Below, piece after piece: positions 60,733-64,000 of a DNA stretch of 64,000 bases. The stretch covers positions 4,278,001 through 4,342,000 of the forward strand of contig NZ_CP061913.1 of the NCBI RefSeq assembly GCF_019904175.1. Reading direction: 5' to 3'. How positions within the stretch are numbered: the first letter of the stretch is position 1; every line of letters begins with the position of its first letter. Origin of the DNA: Dactylosporangium vinaceum. GTDB taxonomy: Bacteria > Actinomycetota > Actinomycetes > Mycobacteriales > Micromonosporaceae. The notes beneath the pieces are model-generated. The model ran no database searches. It was not told where the DNA came from and saw only the letters and a program-made list of their open reading frames with translations. Position numbers and translations under genes: made by a program.

Positions 60733-61377
60733 TCAGGGCGGGGTGGCCCGCTGACCGTCACCGCCGGCCCGGAGGCTGCCGACCATACTGCCGAGCAGAT
60801 AGGTGACCCGGCGGACCATCTCGGCGTCGCGGGCCGGGTCGCCGGCGTCCAGCCATTCGAGGAATGCCTCGTCGACGGTGGTACCGACGACCCGGGCCAT
60901 CCAGGAGCGCAGGACCGGGTCGGCCGGGCCGAGCATGTCCTCGATGCGGGCGTGGGCCGCGGCCTTCACCTGCGCGACGTAGTCGGCGAACTCGGGCTCG
61001 TGGGCGGCGTGGCGCAGCAGGAGGCGATAGGCGTCGGGGGACTCGCGGGCGATCGCGAACTCGGCGGCCAGGGTGAGCTCGGCCTGGCGGAACGCGGCCG
61101 CGTGGTCGGCCGGGTCGACGGGCGCGGGCGGCGGCACGACGGTCTCGAGGCGCCGGCGGAGCTGGTCGAGGATGGCCAGGTACAACTCCTGCTTGGAATT
61201 GAAATGGCGGTAGATCACCAGCTTGCTGACCTTCGCCCGGGTCGCGATGTCCTCCATCGTGGTGCGGGTGTAGCCCTGCTCGCCGAAGATGGACGCCGCG
61301 GCGCGCAGGATGCTGGCGGCCCGTTCAGGGGCCGGGAGCAGGCGGCGGCGGGGCGGGGTCGGCGGCATCACGTCCAA
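60733..61377 (-). CDS. TetR-family transcriptional repressor
   Basis: A 214-residue regulator. Helix-turn-helix at residues 22-68: ILRAAASIFGEQGYTRTTMEDIATRAKVSK, read in parts, then LVIYRHFNSKQELYLAIL is characteristic of TetR. The C-terminal half is the helical ligand-binding domain. The start region overlaps the end of the upstream membrane gene (44-53 bases), so the pair is likely co-transcribed; an ATG at 61368 is an alternative start. A TetR-type inverted repeat (62253-62274) in front of that membrane gene is its likely binding site. Confidence 0.9.
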   Translation of the reverse strand: MDVMPPTPPRRRLLPAPERAASILRAAASIFGEQGYTRTTMEDIATRAKVSKLVIYRHFNSKQELYLAILDQLRRRLETVVPPPAPVDPADHAAAFRQAELTLAAEFAIARESPDAYRLLLRHAAHEPEFADYVAQVKAAAHARIEDMLGPADPVLRSWMARVVGTTVDEAFLEWLDAGDPARDAEMVRRVTYLLGSMVGSLRAGGDGQRATPP

Positions 61378-62230
61378 TGATCGCCCACCGGTGCCCGGCG
61401 CCGCGACTCGGCCGGGGGCGGGCGGACAGCAGCAGGACGACCAGGCCGGCGAAGACTGCGGCCGATCCGGTGATCTCCAGCCCGTTGGCGACCCGGACGT
61501 AGAGAGGCCAGTCGGCGCGTTGCGCCAGGGGAATCCAGCCGTTGCCGGCGGCGAGCGTCAGGGTCAGCCAGGCCCAGGCCCGGCGCCGGGGCGGGCCCAG
61601 CATCGCCGCGAGGCCACCGAGCAGGACGGCGTGCAGCAGGCCGCGCAGGACCTCGGCCAAGGCGATGATGCGCTCGTCGGGGATGGTGAACGTGGTGCCG
61701 GCGCGCGTGTAGTAGCTGTGCATGAACGGGGCGTCGGCGGCGGCGAAGCCGAGGTACACCGGCACCCAGAGCAGCGCGGTCACCAGGGTGCGGCCGGTCC
61801 AGGACCACCAGGGACGGGTGGCCAGGGCGGTCCGCAGCGGTCGGGGGACGGCCGCCGCGGCGGGCGCGCGGCGCCATCCGGTGGCCGGCACCGCGGCGCC
61901 GGCCGCCAGGAGCGCGCCGGTGAGCAGGATCATCGGAGAGACGCCCCGGACGAAGAGCACCGCCTCGACGGCGTTGCTGAGCGTGGTCAGCGCATACAGG
62001 AGCGTGAACAGCACCAGGAACCGCCGGGCCGGCGGGAGCGGGAGCCGCCGCCCGAGCGGCTCGAACGCGGCTGCGGCGACGGCGCCTGCGGCGATCGTCC
62101 ACAGCAGCGCCGCCAGGGCCGGCGGGCGGCCCTGGCGCAGCAGCGAGGCCGCGATGCCGGCGAGGGTGTAGCCGGCGACGATCCACGCGCCGGCCGTCAG
62201 CCGGTGGCGCCACAGCAGGGGAGCGGGCAT
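61325..62230 (-). CDS. Polytopic membrane protein of unknown function
   Basis: A 301-residue membrane protein with about seven or eight hydrophobic helices. Recognisable points are RFLVLFTLLYALTTLSNAVEAVLF, PMILLTGALLAAGAAVPATGW, a loop with APFMHSYYTRAG, and a Ser/Pro-rich tail. It resembles uncharacterised actinobacterial membrane proteins that sit next to TetR regulators. Its 3' end overlaps the TetR gene. Expression is probably set by the operator at 62253-62274. I assign no function. Confidence 0.75.
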   Translation of the reverse strand: MPAPLLWRHRLTAGAWIVAGYTLAGIAASLLRQGRPPALAALLWTIAAGAVAAAAFEPLGRRLPLPPARRFLVLFTLLYALTTLSNAVEAVLFVRGVSPMILLTGALLAAGAAVPATGWRRAPAAAAVPRPLRTALATRPWWSWTGRTLVTALLWVPVYLGFAAADAPFMHSYYTRAGTTFTIPDERIIALAEVLRGLLHAVLLGGLAAMLGPPRRRAWAWLTLTLAAGNGWIPLAQRADWPLYVRVANGLEITGSAAVFAGLVVLLLSARPRPSRGAGHRWAIIGRDAADPAPPPPAPGP

Positions 62231-62252
62231 CGACGACTCCTGTAACTCGATG

Positions 62253-62274
62253 GTGTTAACTAGTCGGGTAACAC
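62253..62274. promoter_or_regulatory. Inverted repeat, probable TetR operator
   Basis: GTGTTAAC (62253-62260) and GGTAACAC (62267-62274) are 7-of-8 complementary arms around TAGTCG. The site lies between the divergent starts of the membrane/TetR operon (62230) and the TMEM175 gene (62311), in AT-rich DNA. Arm length and spacing fit TetR dimers. Confidence 0.7.
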
Positions 62275-62310
62275 TAAAGAGTTCATCGTCAATGGCGCAA
62301 GGGAGTCCCG

Positions 62311-62976
62311 TTGGAACGCGCAGCCCTTGGCGCCCCGCCCAGCCCGGCGGAGCGCCTCGTGTTCTTCTCCGACGCGGTGGTGGCCATCGCCATCACCCTG
62401 CTGGCCCTCGAACTACCGGTGCCGGAGGGGCGCACCGACGCCGAGTTCCTGCACCGGGCCGCCGAGCTGCGCGGCGACTACGCGGCGTTCCTGATCAGTT
62501 TCGCCGTCGTCGGCACGCAGTGGTTCGTGCACAACCGGCTGCTGGCCGGCGTGACGAGCATCGGCGGCCGGCTGCCGCAGTGGAACCTGTTGTGGCTGCT
62601 GACGATCGTCGCGACGCCGTTCGTCACCCGCGTGCTCACCGCGGACGGTGCGTTCGCCGCCCGGTTCGCGACCTACGCGGCCACGCAGGCGCTCTCCGGC
62701 ATGTTCCTCTGGCTCATGCTGCGCAGCGTCGTCCGCGCCGACCTCCTGGACCCGGACCGCACGATGGCGGCCGCGCAGCGCCGGCTGGTCGCGATGACCG
62801 TCGCGTTCCTGATCTCGATCCCGGTCGCGCTTGTCACCCACTGGGCGTACCTGTGCTGGATCGCCGTGCCCCTCGTCGCCCGCGCCGGCGCCCTGGCCGA
62901 CCGGCTCCGGGCCGCACCCGGGCCGGCGCGATGGCGTCGCCGATCGGCTCGGTGGAGGGGGGATGCAACGGAGTAG
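62311..62976 (+). CDS. TMEM175-family potassium channel
   Basis: A 221-residue membrane protein with six hydrophobic helices. RLVFFSDAVVAIAITLLALEL (read in parts) carries the FSD motif (19-21) and the helix-1 pattern of TMEM175/DUF1211 proteins, which form K+-permeable tetramers in bacteria. FAVVGTQWFVHNRLL is the helix-2 signature. The TTG at 62311 follows GGGAG; an upstream ATG at 62292 is in another frame. It is divergent from the TetR operon, which may control it through the inverted repeat at 62253. Confidence 0.85.
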   Translation: MERAALGAPPSPAERLVFFSDAVVAIAITLLALELPVPEGRTDAEFLHRAAELRGDYAAFLISFAVVGTQWFVHNRLLAGVTSIGGRLPQWNLLWLLTIVATPFVTRVLTADGAFAARFATYAATQALSGMFLWLMLRSVVRADLLDPDRTMAAAQRRLVAMTVAFLISIPVALVTHWAYLCWIAVPLVARAGALADRLRAAPGPARWRRRSARWRGDATE

Positions 62977-63568
62977 CCGAAGCGCGCTCCCGGGCGACGG
63001 CTGCCGACCCGGCGCACCGGTCTGTGCCGTGCCGAACGTGCTCGGCAGCGTCATCGCGCTCGCGGTACGGCGGCATCTCGCGGCGCCACGAGGTCGCCGC
63101 CACCGACCGCGCGGCCGAATTCGCCTTCCGGCGGACGTGCTCGGCTGCGTCGGCAAGTGCGAGGACGACCGGCAACGCCCAGCGTGGGTACGGGATCGGG
63201 TCGGCGTCGATCCAAAGGTGGGCCCGAAACTCACGAGCATCGGAAACTACCCGAACGGGAATAGTTCCCGGACTGGCCGACAAATCGCAGGTCCTGCTGG
63301 CGGAGCTTCATGCCACCGCCGTCAGGGGCCACGGCACGGGTCAGGCCCAGCCCGGCGGTCGGCTGGAGCGACGTTCAGTAGCGGGACCGGGCCTCAGACG
63401 GCTACCGGATCTGCCGATGAGCGGACACCGAACAGAACGGCCAGCCTGCATCAGCCGAAAGCGCCTAATTGATTCAGCTTCGAGTACTAATGGAATCAAC
63501 TCCGCCAAACTGACGTCACGTAATCTGATAATTCTGCCGCGTTGACAGGGCAGAAGCGATCTAAGATA
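62977..63568. other. Intergenic region with falling GC
   Basis: 592 bases. A minus-strand frame across 62834-63283 is open but has no recognisable product and overlaps the channel gene. An imperfect direct repeat of about 19 bases (ACGTGCTCGGCAGCGTC near 63040 and ACGTGCTCGGCTGCGTC near 63133) is present. From about 63440 the GC drops markedly. No supported gene. Confidence 0.45.
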
Positions 63569-64000
63569 TCAACCATCGGCATTTCGGCTAACCCCCGGTG
63601 GGATGATCGGCCGCTGACTATGCACTCCGTAAATCCGAGCGATCGCTCGTGCGATAGCTTTGGCTGTAGCGCCCTTGCCCCGTATTGCTCGAACCTGCCG
63701 CCCGGCACGAATGCGGCGATTCAACCTATCTCGTACCGCGGCCTGCTGGGACTTGGTGCCATCAACATACTTCAGAGAGAGATCGACGATATCTTCATGC
63801 GATGCTAAAAGCTGTTCAGCCTTCGCGGGATCCACTGGATAGCCTCTGGTATCCGGGAGCCAGTCCCTGCGCCCTCGAACCTCTCGGACTGACCAGTCGA
63901 CAGGTTCATGCAGTAGGTGCGCCAGATCTTCAAAAAAAGTGTCGGCATGCGCGAGATCCACCCACCTATTTAGTGGCCAGAAAATGTCTCCACCTGCGGC
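63569..64000 (-). CDS. Unknown protein, 5' part outside window
   Basis: The frame is open to the window edge; 143 residues are visible from the interior to the stop. It reads DIFWPLNRWVDLAHADTFF near the edge, then EDIVDLSLKYVDGTKSQQAA and a strongly basic C-terminus (RDRLNRRIRAGRQVRAIRGK, AKAIARAIARIYG). I do not recognise it. The basic end could bind nucleic acid. GC content is well below the rest of the window, which suggests recent transfer or the edge of a mobile or genomic island. Confidence 0.55.
   Translation of the reverse strand, partial: AAGGDIFWPLNRWVDLAHADTFFEDLAHLLHEPVDWSVREVRGRRDWLPDTRGYPVDPAKAEQLLASHEDIVDLSLKYVDGTKSQQAAVRDRLNRRIRAGRQVRAIRGKGATAKAIARAIARIYGVHSQRPIIPPGVSRNADG

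Noticed and set aside
62834..63283. A 149-codon minus-strand gene
   Set aside because: It overlaps the TMEM175 gene by 143 bases and half of it is low-complexity Arg-rich sequence; no recognisable motif.

Overview
The window is high-GC DNA (about 70% by eye) with frequent GTG starts, overlapping stop/start codons, a SARP-type regulator, CBM2/CBM13 secreted hydrolases, CHAT and pentapeptide proteins. This points to a soil actinomycete, most likely Micromonosporaceae (Actinoplanes-like). The taxonomic call is inference from gene style only.

Potassium region (1-11968): the 3' half of kdpB, then kdpC, kdpD and kdpE in an overlapping operon; a convergent kup importer; a second, shortened KdpD-like kinase (no ATPase/USP input module) with its own response regulator; a small DUF4118-like membrane protein; and a KimA-type APC potassium importer. 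Five copies of an 11-bp direct-repeat box (type CATCAAGA-nnn-CATCAAGA) lie upstream of kup, the second two-component system, the small membrane gene and kimA. At three of the four promoters a TAGnnT -10 element follows a box at 26-27 nt. This looks like a coherent local regulon.

Mixed region (11969-18703): a Ser/Thr kinase remnant, an MFS exporter, two diverged tandem methyltransferases, an NAD-binding reductase and a Vps62-domain membrane protein. Plant-polymer/cell-wall genes follow (18826-22037: CE4 deacetylase-CBM13 and CBM2-GH62; 47988-51701: GH27-CBM2 and CBM2-GH43), with a GH25 lysozyme and a CBM2 protein at 27.4-29.3 kb. GH62 and GH27, 27 kb apart, share a lac-operator-like 13-mer, implying one LacI-family regulator encoded elsewhere.

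CHAT region (22124-27211): a TPR protein convergent with a 1145-residue TPR-CHAT caspase-like protease (His/Cys dyad visible) that lies downstream of a small companion gene; a candidate conflict or signalling module.

Regulatory and metabolic stretch (29.4-47.7 kb): MarR-GNAT fusion with a perfect 24-bp palindrome in front, ArsR repressor, FtsX-domain lipoprotein, two SDR-type proteins (one lacking the catalytic Tyr/Lys), truncated MarR and GNAT genes, Tat-exported beta-helix protein, SARP-NB-ARC regulator, lipoprotein, B12-binding radical SAM enzyme, pentapeptide and TPR proteins, quinone reductase, arginase-family enzyme and an ABATE/CGNR regulator.

Right end (51.8-64 kb): two translationally coupled hybrid histidine kinases, a lipoprotein, an EamA-like transporter, a ferric-reductase-like membrane flavoprotein with a flavinylation-motif partner, an SDR, a TetR/membrane-protein pair divergent from a TMEM175-type potassium channel across a clear inverted repeat, and finally lower-GC DNA carrying a gene that runs off the window. 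No tRNA, rRNA, CRISPR array or intact insertion sequence was seen.
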